The notes below the pieces were generated by a model. The model saw only the letters and a program-made list of their open reading frames with translations, made no database searches and was not told where the DNA came from. Positions 1 to 7,524 of a stretch of DNA of 45,402 nt are shown here, in pieces (positions within the stretch are counted from its first letter, which is position 1; every line of letters begins with the position of its first letter). The DNA is taken from positions 1 through 45,402 of the forward strand of contig QUJA01000020.1 of NCBI GenBank assembly GCA_003480425.1, given 5' to 3'. The stretch is from Firmicutes bacterium AM31-12AC. Lineage in GTDB: Bacteria > Bacillota > Clostridia > Lachnospirales > Lachnospiraceae. The position numbers and the translations under genes are program-made.

Positions 1-115
1 CGGTGTAGCCTTCACGCAGTGAAGCTGTTGGAATAAATGCGACTTTCTTATTTTCAATTTCTTCCTTTATCAGACTTCCCACACTTGAAAAGTGCGAACA
101 TAAAAATAGTTTCAT
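1..115 (-). CDS. Peptidase E / type 1 glutamine amidotransferase-like protein, N-terminal part only
   Basis: Only the first 38 codons lie in the window; the gene runs off the left edge. The start MKLFLCSHFSSVG followed by a VAFIPTAS segment is typical of the S51 peptidase E-like family (class I glutamine amidotransferase fold), in which a first beta strand is followed by the FIPTA strand. ATG at 113-115 is preceded by TAAAGGAG at good spacing, so the start is sound. The catalytic part is not visible, so function is by family resemblance only. A non-peptidase amidotransferase-like member is equally possible. Confidence 0.55.
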   Translation of the reverse strand, partial: MKLFLCSHFSSVGSLIKEEIENKKVAFIPTASLREGYT

Positions 116-146
116 CAATATTCTCCTTTATAAATTCCGATTTACA

Positions 147-481
147 CTACTCTTCGTATTTCGTGTATTTATCAAGCTGAACATCAATATCACGACCGCC
201 ATACATCACTCGCATAATGGAAACTGTCCTATCATCATTATCTACAATATAGAGAACGCAATAATTATCTACTGGAACAATATGAAGTCCACGACTTTTC
301 CACGGTTCTCTATCATAAAACGATAGCGCTCTGGCATATCGTCAAGACTCATAATACACTTTTCGATTCTGTCCAGCTGACCACTGGCATTCTCCGGTGA
401 CTGCAGTTCGTAGGCAATATATTCATAGATGTTACGGATATCATTATCTGCCTGATCTGTAATTTTGATAGTGTAAATCAT
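147..481 (-). pseudogene. ParE/RelE-type toxin gene with a one-base frameshift
   Basis: The frame starting at 481 encodes a typical ParE/RelE toxin N-terminus (MIYTIKITDQADNDIRNIYEY) and reads to about residue 55, after which it runs into a stop at 269. The missing C-terminal half (YDREPWKSRGLHIVPVDNY, then VMYGGRDIDVQL) is present in another frame down to a TAG at 147-149. The span is 335 nt, one short of 112 codons, so a single base is missing at or near the four-A run at 317-320. RelE/ParE toxins cleave mRNA at the ribosome or poison gyrase; which applies here cannot be told. The toxin start overlaps the antitoxin stop (ATGA). It is probably inactive unless the indel is a sequencing error or is corrected by slippage. 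Confidence 0.8.
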
Positions 482-786
482 AGATTATAATCCTTACGGA
501 TGTCTGCAAAAACTGCACTTGCTTCTCTTGTTCTTCCTGCTTTGATATCCGCATATCCTTTCTCAAGTTCTGCATTCAATTCTGCTTCTGATAAAGCGGA
601 CATATCTACCGGACGAGAAGATGGAATTTTCACATCAAAAGGAAGTCCTCTCTGAAGAATAATCTGTTTATAAAACATATTGATAGCATTGGAAGCAGGA
701 ATGCCCAGTGCGGATAAAATGCTTTCTGCCTTTTCTTTCACTTCCGGTTCAATACGAGCATAAAGATTCGCTGATTTTGCTGCCAT
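478..786 (-). CDS. RelB/DinJ-family antitoxin
   Basis: This protein of about 102 aa has the ribbon-helix-helix DNA-binding N-terminus of the RelB/DinJ family (MAAKSANLYARIEPEVKEKA, then LGIPASNAINMFYKQI) and an acidic C-terminal tail for binding the toxin. ATG at 784-786 was chosen because GGAAAGGTGGTG lies just upstream; an in-frame GTG 12 nt earlier lies inside that Shine-Dalgarno region. It is the first gene of a two-gene operon and overlaps the toxin start by ATGA. RelB proteins normally neutralise the toxin and repress their own promoter together with it. It looks intact, whereas its partner is broken. Confidence 0.88.
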   Translation of the reverse strand: MAAKSANLYARIEPEVKEKAESILSALGIPASNAINMFYKQIILQRGLPFDVKIPSSRPVDMSALSEAELNAELEKGYADIKAGRTREASAVFADIRKDYNL

Positions 787-821
787 ATACAGCACCACCT
801 TTCCGATATTTTTATAATCAT

Positions 822-850
822 ATTATACTTGATTGTGCGTACAATAGCAA
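822..850 (-). promoter_or_regulatory. Promoter and operator of the toxin-antitoxin operon
   Basis: On the minus strand TTGCTA, a 17-bp spacer and TATAAT form a good sigma-A promoter. The spacer holds an inverted repeat with arms ATTGT/ACAAT (832-845), a likely RelB operator for autoregulation. Both elements are seen directly; binding is inferred. Confidence 0.6.
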
Positions 851-879
851 TACAACTTTCAAAATTTACAATTTGTTCA

Positions 880-1080
880 TCAAAACTTATCAAAATCTTC
901 CTGCATAGCTAAGTTATCATATTTCACAGAATCATTTGCTTTCTCCGTCCAAATATCCATCACCATTCCAATCGTCAAATAATCTAAATCTCCGATAGAA
1001 ATACCTATCTCAAGGCAACGCAGGAGGAATAAGGGCGTGGTCATCTCCCTGCTACTGCGTTTAAGTTTTTTTAGACTCAA
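880..1080 (-). CDS. Phage tail assembly chaperone-like protein, orphan
   Basis: The C-terminal 54 residues (MTTPLFLLRCLEIG, LTIGMVMDIWTE, QEDFDKF) resemble small proteins encoded with phage tail genes, which help the tape measure protein fold and set tail length. No other phage gene is nearby, so this is probably a prophage remnant. The start is uncertain: the frame opens with a TTG at 1080 without a clear ribosome binding site, and ATG at 1044 has GGGAG directly against it. The DNA upstream is cut by the repeated mob leader at about 1147, so an upstream phage partner may have been lost. Confidence 0.45.
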   Translation of the reverse strand: MSLKKLKRSSREMTTPLFLLRCLEIGISIGDLDYLTIGMVMDIWTEKANDSVKYDNLAMQEDFDKF

Positions 1081-1147
1081 TATCTGTAATGAGGTTTTCT
1101 TTATTGTTATTATGCATTAAAAGCAATGCACTTGCAATTCACTATAA

Positions 1148-1442
1148 AACTTTTTTCTTTTCCCCCACTGTAAAACAGTCTCTGAGCGTTTCGTTATATA
1201 GAGGGATACAAATAAGAGCAAGATCCACCCATGTTTAACGGTATTGCCATTTGACCTCCCGTCAACCTATGGGTTTTATCTTGATGGGAATCTCCCCATA
1301 CCCTCTTCATAACAGACGTTTCACTCGTCTGTTGGTTCCACCTAAAGGTGTTCACAGCACTATTTCTAATATCGGAAGGGACAGCCGATATTGAAATACG
1401 TGGACTCCCAAAGGGAAAAATCATCGCAAAGGAAGGAGGATT
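1148..1442 (+). repeat. First (older) copy of the mobilisation leader
   Basis: This stretch is a close direct repeat of 7228-7524, the leader in front of the intact mobC. The same series of hairpins is recognisable: AACAGACG/CGTCTGTT, CACCT/AGGTG and ATATCGG/CCGATAT. Base changes between copies often leave pairing possible; for example the CGTCTGTT arm here is TGTCTGTT in the second copy, which still pairs through G-U. This copy stands before a broken mobC-relaxase remnant. Confidence 0.85.
1162..1205 (+). promoter_or_regulatory. Conserved 40-bp control box, copy 1
   Basis: It carries CTGTAAAACAG, CTCTGAGC, GCGTTTCGTTATAT and then a GAGGG tract. It is one of five copies in the window (others at 7243, 19912, 36354 and 37410), here ahead of the decayed mob copy and pointing along its transcription. 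Confidence 0.75.
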
Positions 1443-2072
1443 ATGAGAATAGTAAATAAAGAAAAAGAATTAAATCACAGACATTTTGTTGCAGTACGAC
1501 TGACAAATGCTCATTTTCATAAGAATAAGAAACATGAAGATATCAAAAGTCACCACTACATTATCAGCTACGATCCACCGTATTCTTAACACAGAAAGAA
1601 TATTTGCGAAATGCGATTAATGAATGCGCTGCCACATCCAATAATTTTGATGAATTCCAATCCAAACTTCTGGAACAATTTCAGATCTCTGTGATTGAGC
1701 ATCGTGGCAGATACAGCTATCTTCATCCTGATCGCCAGAAGCGGATTACTGAACGTGCACTTGGAACACGATATGGAAAAGAACACCTGGAACAGGCCTT
1801 CTTACGCAAGGATCCATTGGCCATTCTCTACATCAGATCTCACCTGCGCCTGGTTGTAAATCTCCAGACAAATGTGAAGGCAATGCAGAGCCCGGCTTAT
1901 GCTCATCGGGTAAAACTTTCTAACCTGCAGCAAATGGCAAATACCATTATCTACGTGCAGGAGCATGGATTTGATACGCAGTCAGATTTGAAAAATACAC
2001 TGGTTGCATCAAAGCAGGAATTGAAAGAAATGCAGACACAGTTTGCTCAGCACCGGTCCGATCTAAGGATTT
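1443..2072 (+). pseudogene. Decayed mobC-relaxase copy with two internal deletions
   Basis: The first 21 codons match the start of the intact mobC at 7525. They are then joined in frame to the relaxase segment NAHFHKNKK..SHHYIISYDP and end at a TAA at 1587-1589, a chimeric 48-residue frame. A second junction follows, and from 1604 the relaxase C-terminal half is open until homology stops near 2072. Compared with the intact copy, about 496 bp and 433 bp are missing. Both breakpoints lie in short shared sequences (ACTGACA and ATCCA), as expected for deletion between microhomologies. The HIHTH metal-binding motif is lost, so it cannot be an active relaxase. Confidence 0.88.
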
Positions 2073-2217
2073 TCAAACTTATAATTCCTTTCAAAGAAAG
2101 AAGTTCCACATCATGCCCAGCTTCTTTTGCTCCCTTTGCACACTCCTTTGCGAGTACATCAGAATTGCTGCCTCCTCGAAAACTTGTAGATATGATCAAT
2201 ACTTTTTTTTGCCACAA
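2073..2217 (-). pseudogene. Truncated NADPH-dependent FMN reductase / flavodoxin-like oxidoreductase
   Basis: Only the N-terminal part remains: VLIISTSFRGGSNSDVLA is the first beta strand and phosphate-binding loop of this FMN-binding family, followed by AKEAGHDVELLSLKG. Similarity ends where the decayed relaxase begins, so the gene was cut by that junction. The frame starts at a TTG (2215-2217) directly after the acetyltransferase stop, with AAGGAG upstream. An eight-A tract lies at the start; one A fewer would put a GTG-GCA-AAA start in frame. It was presumably the third gene of the MerR-controlled operon. Confidence 0.72.
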
Positions 2218-2808
2218 TTAAATTTCTCCTTTTTCAGCGTCTTTTTTAACCTTACGTATAACTTTCGCAGGCACTCCTGCCGCAATCATATTGGCCGGAA
2301 CATCTTTTGTTACAACTGCTCCGGCTGCAATGATCGAACCTTTACCAATCGTAACCCCTGGAAGAACCGTTACATTTGCTCCAATCCATACATTTTTTTC
2401 AATATGAATCGGCTGAAATATCATACCAGCTCTTTTCTCAGGATCTTCCATATGATTGATTGTTGCCAGTACTGCATTATGTCCAATCAGGACTCCATCC
2501 TCTATATAAATACCACCCTGATCCTGAAACTTACATCCTGCATTAATAAAAACATTATTACCTATATGGATATTTCGCCCACAATCCGTATAAAACGGAG
2601 GAAACATTCCAAAACTCTCATCTATTTTCTGCCCGGTAAGTTCTGACATAAGCTGTACAATTTCTTCTTTTGTATGATATTTGTTATTCAGCTCCATCGT
2701 TATTTTTAATGCCCTTTGAGACAGCTCATGCATGATCAGATGGTCTTCACTTCCACCATCTACAGTATATCCGGGCTTCATATTACTCAAATACTCTTCA
2801 AATGTCAT
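2218..2808 (-). CDS. Sugar (maltose-type) O-acetyltransferase, left-handed beta-helix family
   Basis: This 196-aa protein has the N-terminal helical region of maltose/galactoside acetyltransferases. Hexapeptide repeats of the left-handed beta helix follow ([40 protein letters not shown]). The segment [12 protein letters not shown] contains the expected catalytic histidine at about residue 115. Such enzymes transfer acetyl from acetyl-CoA to a sugar hydroxyl in the cytoplasm; the actual substrate is unknown. It lies 2 nt after the hydrolase gene and just before the truncated oxidoreductase, so the three form one operon, probably driven by the MerR-type promoter at 3873-3903. Confidence 0.88.
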   Translation of the reverse strand: MTFEEYLSNMKPGYTVDGGSEDHLIMHELSQRALKITMELNNKYHTKEEIVQLMSELTGQKIDESFGMFPPFYTDCGRNIHIGNNVFINAGCKFQDQGGIYIEDGVLIGHNAVLATINHMEDPEKRAGMIFQPIHIEKNVWIGANVTVLPGVTIGKGSIIAAGAVVTKDVPANMIAAGVPAKVIRKVKKDAEKGEI

Positions 2809-2810
2809 GA

Positions 2811-3809
2811 TTAACCAACTCCGTTTTCTTTAAAAAATTTCTGGATTTTATCAAATGGGATTACATCCAGATTATCGTAAAGATCTGTATGAACAGCCCC
2901 TGGAATTGTCAGCAGCTCTTTATTGGATGTGTACTTGCTGTCCTTGATCATATTTTCATAAGCATCTTTTCCAAAATAATAACTGTGCGCTTTTTCTCCA
3001 TGAACGATAAGGACTGCACTTCTGATTTCATTACAGTACTTTAATATTGGCTGATTCATAAATGACATACATCCAATACTGTTCCAGCCCCCATTGGAAT
3101 TCAGGCTCCTTTTATGATAACATCTGCCTTTATAATACTCACTATAATCTTTTACGAAGAGAGGGGCATCTTTCGGAACCGGAAGTGGAACACAACCACC
3201 GCTTCTGGAATACTCGCCTTTACGGTATTCTTGTGTTCTGAGGGCATTCAGTGACTGTTTCTTTGCATAACGTGCTTCTTCACTGTCCTCAGAATCAAAG
3301 TACCCATTTGCATTTACCCTTGTCATATCATACATGGTAGATGCTACAGTTGCTTTTATTCTTGTATCCAATGCAGTTGCGTTAAGAGCCATTCCACCCC
3401 ATCCGCAGATTCCAATGATTCCTATTTTATCCGTATCCACATCTTCCCGAACAGAAAGAAAATCAACAGCAGCCATGAAATCTTCTGTATTAATATCCGG
3501 AGAGGCCATGAATCTTGGATTTCCTCCACTTTCCCCCGTAAAAGAAGGATCAAATGCAATCGTTAAATATCCTTTTTCAGCCATCGTCTGCGCATATAAT
3601 CCAGAACACTGTTCTTTGACTGCACCAAATGGTCCGCTTACGGCAATCGCAGGATATTTCCCTGACATATTTTTCGGCTTATACAGATCTGCAGCAAGTG
3701 TGATTCCATAACGATTTACAAATGTCACTTTCTTATGGTCTACTTTTTCACTCTGTGGAAAAGTTTTATCCCATTCAGATACCAACTTTAATTCTTCTGT
3801 TTTTAACAT
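2811..3809 (-). CDS. Alpha/beta hydrolase
   Basis: This protein of about 332 aa has the alpha/beta hydrolase fold. Visible are an oxyanion-side segment ([14 protein letters not shown]), the nucleophile-elbow region [10 protein letters not shown] at about residues 145-154, and a late acid-histidine part ending [10 protein letters not shown]. The elbow shows Cys where many relatives have Ser, as in dienelactone hydrolase-like enzymes; that the Cys is the nucleophile is inferred. ATG at 3809 is preferred to the one at 3818, because GGAGG sits 9 nt before the former and abuts the latter. It is the first gene of the operon read away from the MerR gene. The substrate is unknown. Confidence 0.82.
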   Translation of the reverse strand: MLKTEELKLVSEWDKTFPQSEKVDHKKVTFVNRYGITLAADLYKPKNMSGKYPAIAVSGPFGAVKEQCSGLYAQTMAEKGYLTIAFDPSFTGESGGNPRFMASPDINTEDFMAAVDFLSVREDVDTDKIGIIGICGWGGMALNATALDTRIKATVASTMYDMTRVNANGYFDSEDSEEARYAKKQSLNALRTQEYRKGEYSRSGGCVPLPVPKDAPLFVKDYSEYYKGRCYHKRSLNSNGGWNSIGCMSFMNQPILKYCNEIRSAVLIVHGEKAHSYYFGKDAYENMIKDSKYTSNKELLTIPGAVHTDLYDNLDVIPFDKIQKFFKENGVG

Positions 3810-3872
3810 ATTTAACATCCTCCATATGCAAAATTTCTTGTAATTACACTAACAATAGTATATGATATAAAT

Positions 3873-3903
3873 ATCATACAACCTAAAGTTAACTTTAGGT
3901 CAA
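3873..3903 (-). promoter_or_regulatory. MerR-type promoter with palindromic operator
   Basis: On the minus strand TTGACC (3898-3903) and TATGAT (3873-3878) are separated by 19 bp, the overlong spacing typical of MerR-activated promoters. A perfect 20-bp palindrome (ACCTAAAGTT/AACTTTAGGT, 3881-3900) fills the spacer. It lies between the divergent MerR gene and the hydrolase operon and should drive the latter. Confidence 0.8.
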
Positions 3904-3927
3904 GCATATTTTGAAAGAAGGTTTTTT

Positions 3928-4365
3928 ATGTATACAATCGGTCAGGTCTCTGCAATGTTTAGTCTTCCTGTTTCTACCTTAAGATATTATGACAAGGAAG
4001 GTTTTTTCCCTAATCTGGAACGTAAAGGAAACATCCGTTATTTCAGCGATAATGAGTTGGAAGCGCTTCGTATCATTGAATGTCTGAAGAAATCTGGGCT
4101 CGAGATCAAAGATATAAAGCAATTTTTTATCTGGGTATCTGAAGGCAGCGCCAGCTATGAAAAAAGGAAAGAATTATTTGAAGCCAGAAAATCAGCTGTT
4201 GAAACTGAAATCCAGGAACTTCAAAAAACTCTCTCCCTCTTAAAATTTAAGTGCTGGTATTATGAAACAGCAATGAAAGATGGTAATGAAGATACGATAA
4301 ATACCATGTTACCTGATAAACTTCCAAAAAATATACAGAAACTATATGACAAAGGACATGAATGA
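3928..4365 (+). CDS. MerR-family transcriptional regulator
   Basis: This 145-aa protein has the MerR winged-helix N-terminus (MYTIGQVSAMFSLPVSTLRYYDKE, then RYFSDNELEALRIIECLKK) and a dimerisation coiled coil at about residues 80-115. The C-terminus lacks an obvious cysteine metal-binding set (only one Cys near position 111), so it resembles the redox or organic-stress members more than the metal sensors. GAAAGAAGG precedes the ATG. It is divergent from the hydrolase/acetyltransferase operon and almost certainly regulates it through the palindrome in the intergenic region. Confidence 0.9.
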   Translation: MYTIGQVSAMFSLPVSTLRYYDKEGFFPNLERKGNIRYFSDNELEALRIIECLKKSGLEIKDIKQFFIWVSEGSASYEKRKELFEARKSAVETEIQELQKTLSLLKFKCWYYETAMKDGNEDTINTMLPDKLPKNIQKLYDKGHE

Positions 4366-4395
4366 TTTTTGTTTCTTCTTCAAGCTGGAAGTTGG

Positions 4396-5007
4396 CTATT
4401 TCGTTGCAACAATACTTATCCAATGATTTTTTGCATTTGAATACGTTTTGATCTCTGTAAAACCCGCTTCTTTCAAAGCGGCAACAAGTTGTTTAGATGT
4501 GTAAATCTTCATACCATTGATCATCTTTGTCCATTTTTCATCTGCGGCATTCGTTCCGTCACTCTCGTTACAAATCAGGAATATGCCTTCGCTTTTCAGC
4601 ACACGGTTGACCTCGGAAAAGCATTTTACTAATCCTGGCCAAAAGTAAACTGTTTCGAAGGCAGAAACATAATCAAAAGTCGCGTCAGAAAAGGGTATAG
4701 CAGATACATCTCCTTGAACTACATTACATTTCCCTTGTTTAATGGCGAGGGCGTTCAATTTTTGAGATTCTGCCACACTAACCTCAGAATAATCCATTCC
4801 TGTCACGTGGCCATTTCTACATCTATCAAGCCAGACCGCAATATTTGCTCCGCCGCCACAGCCGACGTCCAGAACTTCAGCATTAGACTTCGCGGAGATA
4901 TTTGAGAATCCCCATTGCGATAATTTGGCGTGACCGCTGTTCATCATCTTCGTCATCAATTTTCCGCCGAAGCCTTGTGGCTTACGGGTATTTTCAAAAA
5001 ATCTCAT
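4396..5007 (-). CDS. Class I SAM-dependent methyltransferase
   Basis: About 203 aa. The glycine-rich motif I VLDVGCGGGANI at about residues 45-56, the acidic residue after strand 2 (VTGMDYSEVSV), motif II (VVQGDVSAIPFSDATFDYV) and post-motif AFETVYFW place it in the Methyltransf_11/25 group. ATG at 5007 (MRFFENTRKPQG) is preceded by GGAGGAGG at 9 nt; an in-frame TTG at 5028 is not credible. It is a stand-alone gene, convergent with the MerR gene. The acceptor substrate, small molecule or other, cannot be inferred. Confidence 0.88.
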   Translation of the reverse strand: MRFFENTRKPQGFGGKLMTKMMNSGHAKLSQWGFSNISAKSNAEVLDVGCGGGANIAVWLDRCRNGHVTGMDYSEVSVAESQKLNALAIKQGKCNVVQGDVSAIPFSDATFDYVSAFETVYFWPGLVKCFSEVNRVLKSEGIFLICNESDGTNAADEKWTKMINGMKIYTSKQLVAALKEAGFTEIKTYSNAKNHWISIVATK

Positions 5008-5070
5008 TACAGAATTCCTCCTCCACAAATTCCGATTTTTCGTTCTCAGCGACTTCCCAATAATGGGAAT

Positions 5071-5400
5071 TTAACGTTCTCTTTTATGCCTATCAATAAG
5101 CAACAAAACAAACATAATAAACCATATCCCCCATGCAATCAAACAACCAATTCCTAGATATTGGATATCTATGATTATTCCAATAATAAAAGGAACTGAC
5201 ATAAACATCATTCTTTTTCCATATGCCTTACACATAGCATTCTCATCGTATTTCTTTCGTTCATCCGCTGATTTCATATTATAACCCGACAAGAAATTAG
5301 CAGCTTTTCCTTCTGATTTATAAAACCACATTCCAAACAAAAACATAATCACTGCCATCATAAAGTCAAAAACAATATAGATCATATAATCATAGAACAT
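5071..5400 (-). CDS. DUF3784-like small membrane protein
   Basis: About 109 aa with an N-terminal transmembrane helix (MAVIMFLFGMWFY), the segment AANFLSGYNMKSADERKKYDE that is characteristic of DUF3784 proteins, and a C-terminal pair of helices (MFMSVPFIIGIIID, IAWGIWFIMFVLLL). Start at 5400 was chosen because AAAGGAG precedes that ATG. Function of the family is not known. A second member lies at 6113-6448, and the two flank DUF6483 and another membrane protein in one leftward series. Confidence 0.7.
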   Translation of the reverse strand: MFYDYMIYIVFDFMMAVIMFLFGMWFYKSEGKAANFLSGYNMKSADERKKYDENAMCKAYGKRMMFMSVPFIIGIIIDIQYLGIGCLIAWGIWFIMFVLLLIDRHKRER

Positions 5401-5454
5401 ATAATACAATTTCTCCTTTCAGCCAATCACTCTTATCTCTTTGAATTTTCTACA

Positions 5455-5850
5455 TTACTCCTCATCTTTGACCAAACATAGCAAATCAGTATATCCTGAC
5501 TGCATAAGTAATTGCTTAAAACCAGAAAGCACTTCTTCTTTTGTATAATTGTTATTTTTCAAAAACTCACTATCCTTCTCACTAAGGTATTGGTAGAAAA
5601 GAGCTGCTGCCATTACCTCATTTCTGTCTGTATAATCAATGCTATCTAAAAGTATATTCTCTGCTTCGTTAATTTTCCCAGAATCAATCATATCAAGAAA
5701 ATCTTTCAAATTTTTCCCTGATACTTCATATTTATTTTCTTTTTCAAGTTCAACAGAAACATACTTTTTCCCAAACATTAAAGAAAATAATACTCTTACC
5801 ATTTCTTTTATCATTCGCATAATATAGTCTTTTTCGTCTGTGAAATACAT
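5455..5850 (-). CDS. DUF6483-like protein
   Basis: 131 aa. The N-terminus DYIMRMIKEMVRVLFSLMFGKK matches the conserved opening of DUF6483 proteins of Clostridia; the rest is helical and acidic and probably soluble. GGAGGTG precedes the ATG at 5850. No function is established for the family, and the context of small membrane proteins does not clarify it. Confidence 0.65.
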   Translation of the reverse strand: MYFTDEKDYIMRMIKEMVRVLFSLMFGKKYVSVELEKENKYEVSGKNLKDFLDMIDSGKINEAENILLDSIDYTDRNEVMAAALFYQYLSEKDSEFLKNNNYTKEEVLSGFKQLLMQSGYTDLLCLVKDEE

Positions 5851-5896
5851 TTTTCACCTCCATAACTACCGATTTTCCAACAATACAAGCAGGAAA

Positions 5897-6085
5897 TTAT
5901 TTATCATCTGTATTGTTTTCCTTTTTCTTATGAGTCGAACCCAAGCAAAGAAATGAAGAACCAAGACATAACCATACTATAGCCATAGAACTTTCATTTC
6001 CACTCGTAAAGCCAATAGCTGACGCTATGAAAAACAGAACTGATGCAATGTAAAATAAGATTGATTTGTTTATCCCTTTTTTCAT
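5897..6085 (-). CDS. Small two-helix membrane protein
   Basis: 62 aa with two predicted transmembrane segments (SILFYIASVLFFIASAIGF and MAIVWLCLGSSFLCLG) and a short, charged, lysine-rich tail. AGGAG precedes the ATG. No family was recognised. It lies between the DUF6483 gene and the second DUF3784 gene on the same strand. Confidence 0.6.
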   Translation of the reverse strand: MKKGINKSILFYIASVLFFIASAIGFTSGNESSMAIVWLCLGSSFLCLGSTHKKKENNTDDK

Positions 6086-6112
6086 AAATAAGCATCTCCT
6101 GCAAACAATAAT

Positions 6113-6448
6113 TTATTTTAATAAATATTTTTTAAACGCTTTATGATTATCAAAGTGGACTTCTCTAAAAAACAGAACTAACCAAATAATATAGGTTGGT
6201 ATAGCCATATATGGGGTTAAAAGGCAGGATAATGTCGCTCCTGCTAACATTATAACAGTCCATATGAAGCACTGATTTCTTATATCACGAGAGATCTGAG
6301 CTTTATCATACATTGCTTGTTCTTCTTTAGAAAATGAATTAAATCCTGAAACAAATTTAGTTGCTTTTTCCTTAAAAATCGCAAATAACACACCTATAAT
6401 TACAAATGGTATAACCAAAATTATACATGACCAAAATCCTATATTCAT
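6113..6448 (-). CDS. DUF3784-like membrane protein, second copy
   Basis: 111 aa with the DUF3784 layout: an N-terminal helix (FWSCIILVIPFVIIGVLFAI), the conserved segment ATKFVSGFNSFSKEEQAMYD, and two C-terminal helices. GAGGAGG precedes the ATG. It is a diverged paralogue of the protein at 5071-5400 (compare FVSGFN with FLSGYN). Function unknown. Confidence 0.72.
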   Translation of the reverse strand: MNIGFWSCIILVIPFVIIGVLFAIFKEKATKFVSGFNSFSKEEQAMYDKAQISRDIRNQCFIWTVIMLAGATLSCLLTPYMAIPTYIIWLVLFFREVHFDNHKAFKKYLLK

Positions 6449-6499
6449 AATACATACCTCCTCTTAAAATACCAATTTCTCAGTTTCAAAAACTGGAAG

Positions 6500-6691
6500 T
6501 TATTGATCTTCTGAATCCAATCCAAGTTCTTTCAGCTCTTTTTCGTTTTGGATATCTTCAACAGTTTTCTTTCCAGTGATAGCACTGTAGGCTTCTTTGA
6601 TGCCATTTTTCACTGCCCATTTGATAACGAAATACAGCGCAATCAAAATAACAATTGCGGTTCCTCCACTTATACCTAATTCATTCCACAT
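6500..6691 (-). CDS. Small single-pass membrane protein
   Basis: 63 aa: one N-terminal transmembrane helix (GGTAIVILIALYFVIKWAV), then NGIKEAYSAITG and an acidic cytoplasmic tail. It resembles short DUF6019-type proteins of Clostridia, but I am not sure of that name. GGAGG lies 8 nt before the ATG. It is the upstream member of the leftward group of small membrane proteins. Confidence 0.6.
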   Translation of the reverse strand: MWNELGISGGTAIVILIALYFVIKWAVKNGIKEAYSAITGKKTVEDIQNEKELKELGLDSEDQ

Positions 6692-6716
6692 AATTCAATC
6701 CTCCAAATTTCGATTT

Positions 6717-7142
6717 CTATTTTCGTTTCCATAGCATAGTGTACTCTTTTTCACCAGTAGCTTCATCCAAGCCTTCACATTGAATAATGAACGCTTCTCT
6801 TTGGTAAAAAGAAATTGCTCTGGCATTCTTCTGGTATACATTTAATCGTAAGCTAACTTTTTTATCCTTAACATAATCTAATAAAAGCTTACCTATGCCA
6901 CATGACTGCATTTCATCGGAGACAAAAATACCTTCTATATATTTATCATTTAGTCCTACAAATCCTTGTATCATTTTATCTGCTTCAAACACATAAACTT
7001 CGTATTGTGACATCATTTCTTTTACTAATTCATAATTACTTTTCCAGTATTGATTGGAAATAAAATAATGGGCTTTCAGATTTGTCTTTAACCATATGTC
7101 AGCAATTCTATCGATATCTCCGTTCAGCAACTTTCTAATCAT
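6717..7142 (-). CDS. GNAT-family N-acetyltransferase
   Basis: About 141 aa with the GNAT fold: MIRKLLNGDIDRIADIW (strand 1/helix 1), YIEGIFVSDEMQSCGIGKLLLDY holding the acetyl-CoA pyrophosphate-binding R/Q-x-x-G-x-G/A-like loop (QSCGIG), and LRLNVYQKNARAISFYQREAF, the typical late motif. ATG at 7142 has GGAG 10 nt upstream; the in-frame TTG at 7160 lies ahead of that site. It resembles the YjaB-like group, but the substrate is unknown. It is the last cargo gene before the intact mob leader. Confidence 0.85.
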   Translation of the reverse strand: MIRKLLNGDIDRIADIWLKTNLKAHYFISNQYWKSNYELVKEMMSQYEVYVFEADKMIQGFVGLNDKYIEGIFVSDEMQSCGIGKLLLDYVKDKKVSLRLNVYQKNARAISFYQREAFIIQCEGLDEATGEKEYTMLWKRK

Positions 7143-7227
7143 AACAAATTTTCTCCACAACTACATCCTTTATGCTTTTCTCTTTTTTTCATTCTATCAC
7201 AAGCTCACCATTAATCATCATTTTTTT

Positions 7228-7524
7228 GATATTTTTTCTTTTCCCCCACTGTAAAACAGGCTCTCAGCGTTTCGTTATATAGAGGGGTACACATACAGAG
7301 CAAGATCCACCCGTGTTTAACAGTATTGCCACTTGGCATCCTGTTCTCCTATGGGTTTTATCTTGATGGGGATCTCCCCATACCCTCTTCATAACAGACG
7401 TTTCACTTGTCTGTTGGTTTCACCTAAAGGTGTTCACAGCACTATTTCTAATATCGGAAGGGACAGCCGATATTGAAATACGTGGACTCCCAGTGGGCGG
7501 AATAGTAGCAACGGAAGGAGGAGT
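7228..7524 (+). other. Mobilisation leader, likely oriT, second copy
   Basis: This non-coding stretch of about 300 nt precedes mobC and is dense in short perfect inverted repeats. They include ATGGGGA/TCCCCAT (7366-7381), AACAGAC/GTCTGTT (7393-7415), CACCT/AGGTG (7421-7432), ATATCGG/CCGATAT (7451-7473) and CCC/GGG just before the gene. In MobC/relaxase systems the transfer origin usually lies directly upstream of mobC, so this is the best oriT candidate. A structured mRNA leader is an equally valid reading, and the two may coincide. The nick site was not identified. The same set of hairpins occurs at 1148-1442. Confidence 0.6.
7243..7287 (+). promoter_or_regulatory. Conserved 40-bp control box, copy 2
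   Basis: CCACTGTAAAACAGG, CTCTCAGC, GTTTCGTTATAT and AGAGGGG appear in this order, pointing toward mobC about 240 nt downstream. It is nearly identical to the inverted-orientation copy at 37410-37450. Confidence 0.75.

Noticed and set aside
2113..2646. 177-codon rightward frame
   Set aside because: Antisense to the well-supported acetyltransferase and truncated oxidoreductase genes; low-complexity Phe/Cys/Asn-rich product.
7243..7287. Conserved box as a dif or recombinase attachment site
   Set aside because: No integrase or Xer-like gene in the window, and the five copies track transcription units, not element ends.
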